This document shows, piece after piece, positions 36,490 through 47,455 of a DNA stretch of 64,000 bases. The stretch spans positions 9,059,647 through 9,123,646 of the forward strand of contig OZ038326.1 of the NCBI GenBank assembly GCA_964035795.1. Reading direction: 5' to 3'. A program made the position numbers and the translations under genes. This DNA is from Pterobdella sp. o SKG-2022. Its lineage: Eukaryota > Annelida > Clitellata > Hirudinida > Piscicolidae. Numbering within the stretch: position 1 is the first letter of the stretch; each line of letters begins with the position of its first letter. The notes under the pieces are model-generated. The model made no database searches and was not told the origin of the DNA. It saw only the letters and a list, made by a program, of their open reading frames with translations.

Positions 36490-37900
36490 TTGACATGGCT
36501 CGGCTAACTTTTTATTTTTATTCGACTGACTCTTTGTTTTGATTGGCTGCGGTCTAAAACTGTGCTCCGACTACTTTCATTTTCAATTTTTATTTTTAGC
36601 CCTTCGAGATCTTTTTTGATGGGGCAGTACCAGGTTTTTCTTGGTGCACCTCTAGGTCTTCTAACAGCTCTGGCTGCTTCTGCCAGGCTTTTCCTAACTG
36701 GCGTGTCAAGTTTTTGTCTAAGAATATGACCCACAAAGTTCAGCCTTCTTTTTTTTATTGTCGTGTTCCAATTCTCGTATTGGAGTAAAGTGGGTAGTTT
36801 TTCATTAGATATTTTTTCTGGTTATCTGATGTTTGTCACTACTCTTAGAAGTTTTTTCTGGGTGCTGACTACCATTTTGTTCAACCTCTCTGTCATGGTC
36901 CATGTTTCACTGTTGAAAGGTATGTTGACGATATTTAGGCTTCGAAGACTCTTTTTTTGGTTTGGAGGCTGGTTTTATTATTTTTAAATATTTTTGTGTT
37001 TTATGAGAACGCATTGAAGGCTAGAATGTTTCTATTTTTGATGTCCGATTCTGTATCACAGAGTGCCTAGGTACTTGCACTTTTTCCATGTAAAGTCGTG
37101 ATTTCTGGTTATGCAGTATCTTTCAGTTTTTGTTTTGCTTATTGTGAGGTTGTTTTGGAAAAGTTTGGTTGAAATTGTTTTGAAAATTTTGTCAAGATCT
37201 TTAATGCTGCTGGAAATCCAAGTTATATCAACAGCATATTGCATTTCTATGATGTTTGTATTCGAGTAATTTTGATCTTTGAGTTCTCTGATTGGTTGCA
37301 TTTTCATACCTTCGGTAGATGTGAGAGCTGATTGCTAAGATTTTTCTGGGGGCTGTGAGTAAGAAAATGTGTTTTAGATTTTTAATAGGTCCTTTATTTT
37401 TTCCACCTTTTAAATAGGGATCAAAATGATTTTATTAATTGTTTTGGGTGGGTTTTCACGCTCAGCTATGTCATTCATAATCGTCGCAATTGTCTCAAGT
37501 ATGATAGAGCGTGACATCTATAACAACTTATTGTTGGTATTGTCAGCTCCTGGACTTTTGCCATTCTTCAAGAATTTGATAGTTTTGGAAATTTTTTCTC
37601 TGGTAAAAGGTATTTTGAATTTTTTTGGAGGATATGTCCTTGGATTGTTGGATTTTGAATCATTTAAAAATTCTTGGAAAAAAGTTCCTATTATTTCGGT
37701 TTGTTCATGGGGGTCCGTGGTGATTGCTTCTTTGTCATTTAAGAGTGGGTTGTTATGAGTGTTTTTGCTTTGAAATATCTGTTTGAATCATTTATGCAGT
37801 TTTTTCAACTGATTTTTTCTCTTTTATTTTATTCAGTATTTTGTGTATGGTGTTGAGAATTTTTTCTGGTGGCTTTTAATTTTTTATGGTTGCTGGTTTG
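36490..37900 (-). mobile_element. Family F LINE, RT and C-terminal fragment
   Basis: Minus strand: an RT piece reads NIIEMQYAVDITWISSSIKD (37307-37056), where YAVD stands in place of YADD, followed by KTKTERYCI. The C-terminal part reads MGHILRQKLDTPVRKSLAEA and RRPRGAPRKTWYCPIKKDLE (36734-36504). Earlier RT motifs between 37,320 and 37,900 are too decayed to quote. Confidence 0.68.
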
Positions 37901-38159
37901 TTTGATTTTTGTTCAAATTTTTGTTGTTTTTGGCTTTGTGCTTTAATGCGTGGGTTATTGTCAAAATAGAAAATTCAAATTTTGTCGTGTTTTTATCATT
38001 CACAATTTTGAGGGTAATGATTCACAATACTTCATTATTGATATTAAATCTTCAAAATACCCTTTCCAGGATCAGTTTATCAACGCCTCTCGTCAACATA
38101 TAATGTCCAATCACTTTTTTTCTTCTTCTCTCCAATTTCTTCCTCACGTTTGTTTTAAT

Positions 38160-38600
38160 TATAATTTTTTTTGAAGATGATGCTGGAACACGTATATTAA
38201 AGAATATAAATTTGATAAAAGATTTCAAAAAAAAGTTTCAGCTCTATACCATGATTTTCGTCTTTTGCCCCCTAATGTCTAACGCTGGCCTTCATGTTGT
38301 GGATGATGGTTACGGGTCCACATCAGAGTAGTTCCCTATTTATATTTTCAAAAATTTTTTGGGCTTCGCGTTAAACTTCATCCAACATCTTCTTTTATGA
38401 TATCAGTAGACACCGATAGCAGTATTTTTGTCGTTTGGCTTGGCGGATTATCGTAAATAACAACGGTGTGGCAAACTGCCTAATTTTTAATAATTTCGAT
38501 AACTTTTAGTTGACGTTAGTTTAGGCTGGCATATAATAATAATATGTACCAATTATTTTCAGAAATTTTATTTATACTATAATAAGAATATGATATTTTT
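38160..38600 (+). repeat. Decayed repeat R relative
   Basis: 38,398-38,535 matches 50,690-50,840 of repeat R: ttgtcgtttggcttggcg, ggcaaactgcc and agttgacgttag blocks. The rest of the stretch is unassigned. Confidence 0.6.
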
Positions 38601-38699
38601 TCATCTGCTCTATTAATATTTCAAAAAAATACTGCGTCTCATTCGACGTAAAGAGTGTGGCTTAAAATAATTTAAGAAATCCTCTATCGTCGCGGTGTC

Positions 38700-39160
38700 A
38701 ACATCGCATGTTGTCAAGAAAGCAGAAGGAAACGTTAAGGGGCCCAATGATAGAGAGGCTAAAATGCTGGTATAAAGCCTGGACCTCGTCTGACGCAACA
38801 TTTTTTGTTGTAACGACCATATTCTATCTCTCTTTTGATTTCATCAATCAAGAAAGTCTTTTATGGCGTCTCGTGCAAAGTAATTTGGTGGGCAATGAGC
38901 TCATAATTGAAGAGTGGGATATTCGTGTGGTTCGTAGTATGTACTTTGGGGCAGAATGGAGTACTTATTATTAACCAGCTCTGCGATGAGTTTGGTGTAA
39001 ATTTTTATGTATATCAGAAATCTGTTTTGAGCTTTCTATTTTTTATTCTTTTTTTGGAAGTTTTGCGTGTTCACGATATCGTAGTAGATAATGATTTTTA
39101 TCACTTCAATTTTCTCGCTTATTGAACATGACTTGCAGATATAAAATGAATTGTTCGTGA
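38700..39160 (+). mobile_element. Very decayed family A RT fragment
   Basis: Plus strand reads FDFINQESLLWRLVQ, then VRSMYFGAEWSTYY, then in another frame VYQKSVLSFLFFILFLEVL. This follows the D-R-V-P-R..L..A..V-x-S-M-Y-x-G-A and H-Q-G-S-V-L-S-P-L-L-F-I..L-E-A-L pattern of better copies. Confidence 0.5.
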
Positions 39161-39164
39161 ATTA

Positions 39165-39405
39165 ATGAACGAAATGCATGGCCGAAATATAAAACTTATG
39201 CTCTAAGAGCTGTTGAAGAATTTTGTGGAGTAAGTAGAGGTAGACCTCAACACGGTGAAACTTGGTGATGGAATCAGGATGTGCAAAAAGCCATCACAGA
39301 GAAGAGTGTGGACTGACCCTGTCTGGTCAGCTGAGCTCCTTGAAAAATGAAGGGTTTTGATAAGAACCTGAAAGGCACCCATTCAAGCCTAGTGTTCTCG
39401 GAGTA
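39165..39405 (+). mobile_element. Family A linker fragment joined to a family C end
   Basis: 39,165-39,305 is nearly the same as 10,345-10,485 in copy A1 (atgcatgg, aagtaggagg-type block, then ggtgaaact, ggaatcaggatgtgcaaaaa). 39,305-39,405 reads LWTDPVWSAELLEK, the C-terminal end of family C, plus strand. Confidence 0.72.
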
Positions 39406-39605
39406 AAAAAAATGCTTTTGTGAAGTACTGTTTCTTTGATCTTTTCTTACGTATGTATGGTTACCTCTTTATGTATCTATACAATTTTTTCAACAAGTTA
39501 ACACTAAAAATTCATGATGAAATTTTACTTATCAAAAAATATGGTTTTTTTTTGACAAAATTTATCATAAAACTTCGCCATTATGGGGATATATTTTAAA
39601 ATCAG

Positions 39606-39672
39606 GATATCCAAGTCAAATCAATACCAACTATTGTCGCGGTAAAACAAGATGCATTCAAGGAGATTCCAG
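39606..39672 (+). CDS. TMX3: TMX3-like exon 8 (b domain, proline loop)
   Basis: Reads DIQVKSIPTIVAVKQDAFKE then IP, ending phase 1 (G) at donor gttttt. The S-I-P-T-I-V-A-V-K motif is the loop and strand equivalent to the cis-proline strand of a thioredoxin fold. Acceptor is tttaaaatcag. Only 120 bases separate it from exon 9. Confidence 0.85.
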
Positions 39673-39792
39673 GTTTTTATTAAAATTGATAATTAGTTAC
39701 TTTACCAATTCGTTTAATTTTTTACATGGTTTTTTCGTGTTTGCTGGAACTATCATAAAACTATAATAAGTGCAAAATTCATTTTCTGACAG

Positions 39793-39934
39793 AAAATGAG
39801 TTGGAAGAAGGCGTAAAAAAATGGGTTGAAGCTGAAAGATGGGGCTGGGTTGCGAAGATCGACTCTATGTCAATCAATGAAGTAAACTCCTTGGGAAAAG
39901 TGCTCGTTATCCTTGTGCATGAACTTTTTGACCA
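39793..39934 (+). CDS. TMX3: TMX3-like exon 9 (b/b' domains)
   Basis: Reads ENELEEGVKKWVEAERWGWV, AKIDSMSINEVNSLGKVLVI, LVHELFD and ends CA in phase 2 at donor gtatga. The KKWVEAERW segment matches the end of the TMX3 b domain, where a tryptophan and an E-R pair are conserved, and GKVLVILV is the first strand of b'. The acceptor ttttctgacag is clear. Frame stays open past the donor to 40001, but homology stops near 39934. Confidence 0.83.
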
Positions 39935-39979
39935 GTATGATTTTTATATCTACTACACTCTTAAAATAGATAGTTTAAA

Positions 39980-40104
39980 AAAAAGGAAGGCTGAGGGTTA
40001 ACTGGAAGAGCAAAATAGTATTAAAAATTATTGAAGTTGGTTCAAAAAAAAAAACTGCATCAGATAGGAAGAAATGGAGATTAGGATTATATAAAATTGC
40101 AAAA
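39980..40104 (+). mobile_element. Short LINE 3'-end fragment
   Basis: Matches 57,541-57,680: both have gaaggct/gaaggtta, ctggaagagcaaa, a gaaatggaga/taaatggaga block and tatataaaattgcaa. Reads like the last Trp-containing helix of a LINE C-terminal domain. Confidence 0.5.
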
Positions 40105-42050
40105 TAATTTTGGTAACTACAGACGAAAAGATAATAATTCTTGGCGACTTCAAGGCTAGAGTGGGCCAAGACGCGGCTGCCTGGAAAGGGGTACTAAGCA
40201 GACATGGCGTTGGAAACTACAACGAAACGGGCGCTTACTGCTGGATTTCAGCACAGAGCAACAACTCCATCTTCCAACAAAAGAACATTTTAAAAATAAC
40301 TTGGATGCATCTTGGGTCTAAACACTGGCACTTCATTGCTTTTGTTCTAGCGCGTCAACGAGATCTCAAGAATGTCTTGCACATGTTAGAGTGATGCCCA
40401 GCGCAGAATGTCATACTGATCACGCCTAGTGCGATGCAAATTCAGGATGCACTTCAATCCAAAACCAAAGAATGGAAAGCCACTTAAGAAAAATTTCAAA
40501 CTCAGCATGCTAAAGTCAGCTTAAGTGAAAGCTGACTTCCAGACAGGCTTACAGGTCAAGCTTGAAATAACATCTTTCCAGAAGATTCCTCTCCCGAAAC
40601 ACTGGGACAAATTGAAAACTACCATCCTCCAGACGTCTGAAGAAGTCCTTGGGTTTGCCATTGAAAGGAATAGAGACTGGTTTGACGAAAACAACGTAAA
40701 AATCCAGGAATTGCTAGAAGAGATCAGCCCACCAGGTCTACCTGGCTAACTCATCCTGTTCTGTATAGAAAGTTGCTTTTCGTCAAATCCGCAATAAGCT
40801 TTAGCTCAAGCTTCGAGTTATGCGGAATAAGTAGTTGACCAACTTTGCAGTAAGAACTCAGCGGTGTGCTGATGCTGGAGACCTCAAAGGTTTTTATGAA
40901 TCCCTCAAAGCAGTATATGACCCCACTTCTCAGACCCAGAGTCTTTTGCGCAGTGCGGATAGACAGACACTTCTCAAGAACAAGACATTCATTTTGTGCC
41001 GTTGGTCAAACATTTTCAGGCCCTGTTTAATACTGATCCAGTTGTTCCCGACTCAGCACTACTCATCCCTCAGCTGCCAGTCAAGGTCAAACTGGATGAA
41101 CCACCCACAATGCAAGAAGAACTTACCAAAGCCATAGAGCAGGTGAAGGGTGGCAAGGCAGCAGGAGTTGATGGAATTCCACTTGAGCTTTGAAAAAAAG
41201 TCCAGTGTTACACAGCAAACTTCTCGAACTTCTTGTCCGTTGTTGGGAACAAAGCAAATTGCCAGGAGACCCCCCTGGAATGCAGTCATTATTACGCTAT
41301 ACAAAAATAAAGGGAAAAAATCTGACTGCTCAAACTACCGGGGCAGCACTCTACTCTCCATTGCAGGCAAAATCTTTGCTCGTGTGCTCCTGAATAGGCT
41401 AGTACCTATCATTGTAGAAGACCACTTCCTAGAAACCCAGTGTGGCTTCAGAGCCAACCGAGGTATCGCAGACATGGTTTTTGTCTTTCGGCAGATTCAA
41501 GAAAAATGTTTGGAGCAGAATAATAGAACTGTATGTAACGTTTATCGACTTAATCAAGGCGTTCAACACGGTAAGCAGAAAAGGTTTTTGGCTAATCATA
41601 AAGCGCTTTGGTTGTCCCCCAAAGTTCCTCAGTCTGATCATCCAGTTGCATGAAGAACAGCATGGCCAAGTTAGGTTAAACAGCAACCTCTCTAAACCCT
41701 TCCCCATTGTCAACGGTGTAAAACAAGGTTGTGTTTTGGCTCCAAATTTGTTCAGCATCTTTCCCAGCATGATGCTCAAACAGACCATGGAAGACCTTGA
41801 CGATGAAGATGCTGTATACATCCGCTATCGCTTTGACGGCAGTCTATTCAACCTTAAGAGGTTGCAGGCCCTCACAAAGACTTCTGAGAAGTTAATTCGA
41901 GACCTTCTTTTTACCGACAACTCTGCCCTCGTTGCACATACCGAAAGAGCCTTGCAGCATCTGACATCCTGTTTTGCAGAAACTGCACAGCTCTTTAGTT
42001 TCGAGGTCAACCTGAAAAAGACTGAACTTCTTCACCAACCTGCACTTTAA
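40105..42050 (+). mobile_element. Family B LINE, endonuclease to RT
   Basis: Plus strand: endonuclease remains IIILGDFKARVGQDAAAWKG and SRHGVGNYNETG (40110-40394); a linker with KTTILQTSEEVLGFAIERNR; VKGGKAAGVDGIPLEL; RT with ITLYKNKGKKSDCSNYRG, ETQCGFRANRGIADMVFVFR, CKVTFIDLIKAFNTVSRKG-like motif A, and VNGVKQGCVLAPNLFSIF (41442-42050). The catalytic YADD is replaced (LLFTDNSALVAHTE). Six or more breaks. Confidence 0.8.
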
Positions 42051-42239
42051 GCAGAGTAACGCTTTTTTCACGTCACCATTGGTGAAACTATATTGTAGAC
42101 CGTTTCCCAGTTCAGCTCTTTCAAAAACTTTTCTTGCCTTCCTTGCATCAACAAGGAAAGTAACTTTCTTATTTTTTTCTTAAACCAACTGTTGTCTACC
42201 CAAAATCCTTTTTAACGCAGCATTCTAACAATCTTCATG

Positions 42240-42600
42240 TTTTTTTTCTATTTCAAAATTTCCATGAACATCTTCAATCCCAAGAGTCTTTAGTTATCTT
42301 GAAGACTTTATATTTGTTCCATAAAAACCCTTCATTTTTTGAGCAGGTCTAAGGCTGTTATAGGGTCTGTCCAAAGACTTTTGGGACCAAGAGATGATGA
42401 CATGGCATGGCACTTGAAGAGGTGGTGAGTGTCGTGACATTTATGAGAAAAAAATCAACATGAGGGTGATGGATGAGTCGTTGGTGAGACTTTATTTAGG
42501 TAACTAAGGATGAAAGGTTTTGAGTTGAGCAAATATGCAACGTGTAGTATGATCTAGGGTGGTTTTTTAGTCTTGGGCATGACGTTTAAAGGCACCTGTT
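42240..42600 (-). mobile_element. Family C C-terminal fragment
   Basis: Minus strand shows the family C end (D-P-V..L-L-K region near 42,330-42,380) and, upstream, the decayed H-x-x-H-T-L region near 42,520-42,560, as at 14.9 and 22.7 kb. Confidence 0.6.
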
Positions 42601-42750
42601 TAGAGCGTGAGTCTTAGCACCCTAGTGTTTAGGCGTCCCAGTTGATGGGGTAAAATCTAAACAACCCTTACCTATTCTCCAGTAATTTTTTTGGCTTACT
42701 AAATTTATTTAATCAAGATAATTTTTTTGGAGGACCCCACACTGACACAC
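42585..42750 (+). repeat. Interspersed repeat T, copy 2
   Basis: Matches 28,770-28,945. It overlaps or abuts the family C end and stops at ccccacactgac, just before the GC-richer family G element. Confidence 0.75.
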
Positions 42751-42779
42751 ACGGAGTAACATTGCTGAGAACACCCGAA

Positions 42780-45740
42780 TCAACACGATTTTGTTGTTCG
42801 CTAGAGGATGTTTTTAACCGCAACTCTAAAGCTTGGCTTGGTGTTTGTCTGGCGTAGTGATTTCTCCAAAGCTATAGTTGAGACCTAAGTGATTCGGGTG
42901 TTGATGGAGGGAAGGTTGGCTTCAGCCAAAATCGCTTCTTTTGGGGGTTCGTTTGTAGAGTCACCCAAGGCGTCTCAAGAGCGCTAGACTCGCTTTTGGG
43001 AGGCTTTGGAGTTCCCCGAAGGAGAGGCCCAATTGTCGATGGTATCTCTCTGACATAAGAGCAGCGCACCAAAGCCGTTTCTTCCTCCTCTCCGCAAAGA
43101 CTGGTCGTTTTCGCTCTGCCCCGTCAGGCGTTGCCACCTTCGAAAGACTGGGGGATGACCAGACCGGAAGCGTATGAGGTCGGTTAGGTCTGCTTTCGAG
43201 AGCTCTGCTTCTTTCTTCGGGTTGGGCTTGAAGGAATTTAGGAAAGTGAGCCGGGGATGTGAGGGAGAGGAGACGTAGTTGTGTATGCGTATGAGTGCGC
43301 CAGGCTTTGACCAATTCGATGAACCATAATGGAATACTGATTGTCAGCATTTTTCGTAGAAGTCTTGTCCTCCAAACCTGATCGTACGCCTTACTAAAGT
43401 CGAAGAAGGTAGCTATAGATCGTTCGTGGTTTTTGGACTGGAACCCATCCATCACATACTGCGACAAGCGGAGACACTGTCCTGTGGTTCAGCGTTCTTG
43501 CCTAAAGCTGGCTTGCCGAAGACTGAGTAGTGAGTGCTCCTCCAGCCACCACGATAGGTGGTTGGTTATCATCCGTTCTAGGGTTTTGCCCACTGTGGAC
43601 GTAAGCGCTATTGGTTTATAGCTTTCCACTATTTGTGGGTCGTCCTTGTGAAGAAGAATAATTGTTGCCGTCCTCCATGTTTGGGAGCACCACGTTGTCA
43701 GCCAGCTACAGTTGAGGATCTTCAAGAGAAAAAGTGTTTGAACATTTTAGGTGCCATTCCATCAGGACCGGCAGCTTTCTCGTGCTTCAATTGTTGAAGA
43801 GCGCGTAGTAGTTCAGTCATAGTGAATGGGCATTCCAGTAACTACCGAAGGAAGCCTTGTAGTCTACGGGCGTCTTCAAAGCTCTCGTAAGGCCCTCCTG
43901 CTCAGCTTGTCACTAGTCCTCCCACTCACCGTTGCATACTCGATGTTGAAACCGGTTGCTTTGGCTGCATCTGAGGCATACTCCTTTCCCTTAGAGACCA
44001 GTGTTTTGCCTGATTCACGTAAGCTAGTACCGTTTATTGACCACGCCAGTTTTGAGTTTTTAGCTTTGGCGATTACCTGCAAATGCTTGCGCCAGGCCTT
44101 CCTTTTTGCCTCCGCCGTTCTGTCTGCAAGCTCTTTGTTGAGTTCTTGGAATTCGGGACGTGCGGAGGCAGTCAAGTTGCGTTTCAACCGATTCCTTTGT
44201 TTGTAGAAACTAGCGTATATCGTTGTTCATCCAGCGAATATTATTAAGTCGAGTCATCTTGTAAGGGACGACTTCATTGGTAGCTGTCTTCATTAAAGAG
44301 GTAAACGCGTTCAGAAGATAAGTTGGTGGTTTGTGGGCTCGATGTCGACAATGTTGGGGTCCCACATAGTTCGAATTTGGTGGCGGTACGTATATGTTGG
44401 TAATTGATAACTGCGACCGTCTGGATGTAGGTATTAAGCAGTTGTTGGAGCTCCGCTGAGCCATCAATCGGGTGATGGGTAATGGAGTATGGAATTCTCT
44501 GGCGGATGTAGATGAGAAGGCCTCCTCCTTTATGGAACCTGGTGCTACTTCTTTTTCTATCCTTGCAGCTCGCATCATATCTTGGAATGGTGTTGGGTTT
44601 TTCAGTCCCAGCTTTGTTCTTGTAGAAGAGCTGGGTCGACCTTCTTTGCTTTCAGAAAGTAAAATAGCTCCAAGATTTTTGTTGCCAGGGAGTCACAGTT
44701 CCATTGTAGTAAAGTGAGCTGTGATTGTGAGAACGGGGGCGAGCAGCTCTATTAGTGTTTTTTGAGGTCAGATTCGAGGGAATGATTGTCAGACAGGTTC
44801 AACAGGTCCCCAGCTCTTTGATTTTCGCAGACGGTGCAGACGGTCGAGAACTGTTCGTGTCTCCGGGGCGCATTCAACATGGAAACCACGGTCACAAGCG
44901 CTGCAAGTAAGTGGGAAACGGGATGAGGTCAGCTTCCCTTTGCACTCAGGACAGACAATATTAGCTGGTCGGCTAGAGGATGAAATTTGCGGCGTGATAG
45001 AATACTGAGTGGTGGGCTGGAGCTTACATGTGTGACAAGACCAAGTGACATCTGTTGAGTATCGGGAGAGGCCAGTGCACGAGTGATGTGCCATGTTGGT
45101 GCACTTGTCAAATCTTGTTGGGGTGGTGTTGGCACGAATTTTTGTATTGCGGACAGTCCAGGTACGTTGAAACGGTGTAGAGTGATTAGTATTAGAGGGG
45201 AGATTTGGGCTGTGAGGTGACTGCACGTGAGCCAGCTGTAGAGATACAGAGCAGAAACAGCAGACGAAGCTTATAGATCTTTTCCGATATCGGGTCAAGC
45301 TGGAGCTGTTTCTGTGGAAGACACGTTGGCACGTGGTACAGAAAACTGGATGGAAGTCATAGCGAATGGTTTTTAAGCAGCCGGCACAGGAAGGATTTGG
45401 GTTTCGCTCGATGTCGCTTGCCCGAAAGAGGTGCAGGGCGGGCGAAGCAGATTCAAGCAGAATAAAAGGGGATTGAAAAGACGCCTCCCAGAAGGCGAGT
45501 CTAGGTGGGTTGCACATTTGAGGTCCCGTCGCAGGACACCATGGTAAGGTTCCATTGCTGTGTCCTGCTCTGTTGGGGTAGTCATCAATTGGTTTGCGAT
45601 TGCTCTCCAAGCATACCGTTGACTGCATTCTAATGTTTCGACCTTTGTTTTGAGAGCGAGGGCAGCCAGGTTGGGGACATATACGTTTGATATTGAGATC
45701 TGCTTTCTATGAGCGGTAGGAATAATAAGCTGCAATATCT
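42780..45740 (-). mobile_element. Family G: GC-richer Jockey-like LINE with PHD-type fingers and a 2A-like motif
   Basis: Reading 45740 to 42780. An N-terminal region (45628-44789) has a 2A-like SDIERNPNP, then Cys/His finger pairs: CAGCLKTI..FCTTCQRVFH, CTNMAHHSC..WSCHTC and CPECKGKL..CSACDRGFHVEC. An endonuclease remnant (44578-44210) ends LNNIRWMNNDIR. A linker has KLAWSINGTSLRESGKTLVS (44187-43876). The RT reads WRTATIILLHKDDPQIVESY, KPIALTSTVGKTLERMITNH (43725-43489) and ERSIATFFDFSKAYDQVWRT (43467 downwards). The F/YADD motif was not found. GC content is visibly higher than in flanking DNA. Confidence 0.82.
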
Positions 45741-45759
45741 TTGCTGGTGAAGAGCTCGA

Positions 45760-46470
45760 TGGCTTTTGTCTGGAGTAAGGGATTACAGCTTTGATGTGGC
45801 TGCTATTGTTGTTGAGGGTCGGTATCTGAAGCCGTGTTGATGAGAAGGAATTGTGAAGTTTTTGCTGATTTCAAAAAAGATTTTTTCGAGTGTTACCCTA
45901 TCTGTATGAGCCCGGTAATGAAAGGTCTTTATTGGGCTTTAGGATTAAGATTATTTTTTTTGCTGCTTTCCATATTTGAGTTAGTGTGTTTTTATTGATT
46001 GTGATATTGAAAAGGTTCGTAAGATGTTTGATTGCTGAGGGTTCTAACTAATCAAGGTGCTTCATATTTATATTTTCTGGCCCAGTAGTTGCTATTTTTG
46101 GATATTTTTATTGCTGCAACTACTTCTTTTTCTTTAATATTGAAATAGTGTTGATGAAAGAAGGTGGGTCATTTTGTTTGTTACTCTATTCATTCTAGTG
46201 GAAAAGTGGGTTGGTATATTTTTGAAATTCTTGTTCAACATGTTGGTTTTGTCTTTGTTATTGCTGTTTTGTTGTTGTGTTTCAAGTTATGTTGGGAGGG
46301 TGGTGCATCTTTTTTTTGCTTTAGGCTGCGAAATTTTTTTTTTTAATGTTTTTTTATCGTCCCGATCTGTTTTCAATTAATTGATCCGTTTTTTTATTGT
46401 GCTTTATCATTTTTTTGAAATTTGTTCATTAATGCCTGGAGGTTTTAGGTCTGTATTTTTTATTTTTTTT
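45760..46470 (-). mobile_element. Family C, start of RT
   Basis: Minus strand reads NIKEKEVVAAIKISKNSNY (about 46,080-46,140), then in shifted frames a K-x-x-L-N-P-K-A/P region and TDRVTLEKIFFEISKNFTIP (about 45,850-45,910), the linker and first RT motifs of family C. It stops near 45,760, next to family G. Confidence 0.65.
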
Positions 46471-46599
46471 AAGTTTGTTTCTGAGGAATCATGTTCATTC
46501 TATTATCTGAAAGGAAATGTGGGTTTTTTTTTTTAGTATGAAAAGGGGTGTTGTTGATAAATTTGCATTTGGAGTTATATTTGATGAGAATGGGTTGGT

Positions 46600-46835
46600 C
46601 CAGGCCTATTCGCAATCGGAATGCTTTCCCTTAAGAAAAAAACATCTGGACACCTTCTTTCTATCCTTCAAACTCATCAATTTTTTCACCAATGTGCTAT
46701 TCGAAATCTCCTAAGCAGATCAAAATCTCATTTTCATTTTTTACTTTAAACCCACTAGCCATCTCATAAAGCGCCTTTTCATTAATCCCTCATCCCCATT
46801 TATACATAAATCTTCTCCTTGTTTTGTTTGTTTTT
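46600..46835 (-). mobile_element. Family A endonuclease fragment
   Basis: Minus strand reads MASGFKVKNENEILICLGDF (about 46,690-46,760) followed by a piece related to H-I-G-E-K-I-D-E-F-E. Same region as 22,248-22,472. Confidence 0.68.
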
Positions 46836-47455
46836 TTTGTTATAGAAAATTTTTAAAACATAAAAAGTGCCCTATGGAGCATTTTTTTCAAGATAGGTTT
46901 TTAGGTAAAGAAAAACGAGCTATAAAAAGATTTGATTGATTGTTTTTTAACATCCTATTTATATGTTGAATAAATGTAATAAAATTTTTAAATTATTCTC
47001 ACCCTTAAATAGTATTTTTATGGATTAAGGTACTCTCAAATTTTATGGACTGTGGCAAAAAAGAGCACTCATCTTGCAGACTCGTAAGCCTTATTTTGCT
47101 CTTTTTTCACCTCCATTGAATTTCTTCAAAATTGAAAAACTTTTCAAACAAACGCTTATAGCTAAAGTTTTCGATAAGCTTAACATCATCACATTTCATT
47201 CTTCATAATTTTAAAAAATTGTATAAACTAAAATTTTTAATGTCTTTAAAAAATTATTTCACTTAAATTATAAAATACTTAATTGTTTTAATCTATAGAA
47301 CATCGATTCGAGGAATTCATAAATTTATTAAAAATAAATCTATAATTTCCGTAGAGTATGTCCTTATGATAAAACAGCGTGTTAATGTTAAATTCTAGAA
47401 GGTCTAGCGTATAAAAAAGTAGATTTAAATTATAGAAAAGTTTTTGTTCCAAAAA
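46836..47455. other. AT-rich intron DNA
   Basis: No transposon or exon was recognised. This is one of the places where a short missing TMX3 exon could hide. Confidence 0.45.

Noticed and set aside
39415..39449. Extra TMX3 exon reading FVKYCFFDLFL before exon 8
   Set aside because: Its donor (gtatgt) is good but the phase does not fit exon 8, and exon 7 at 36,125 supplies the segment in phase.
44789..45628. Cellular PHD-finger gene (279 codons, minus)
   Set aside because: The fingers sit in front of endonuclease and RT remains on the same strand with a 2A-like start, so it is the N-terminus of LINE G.
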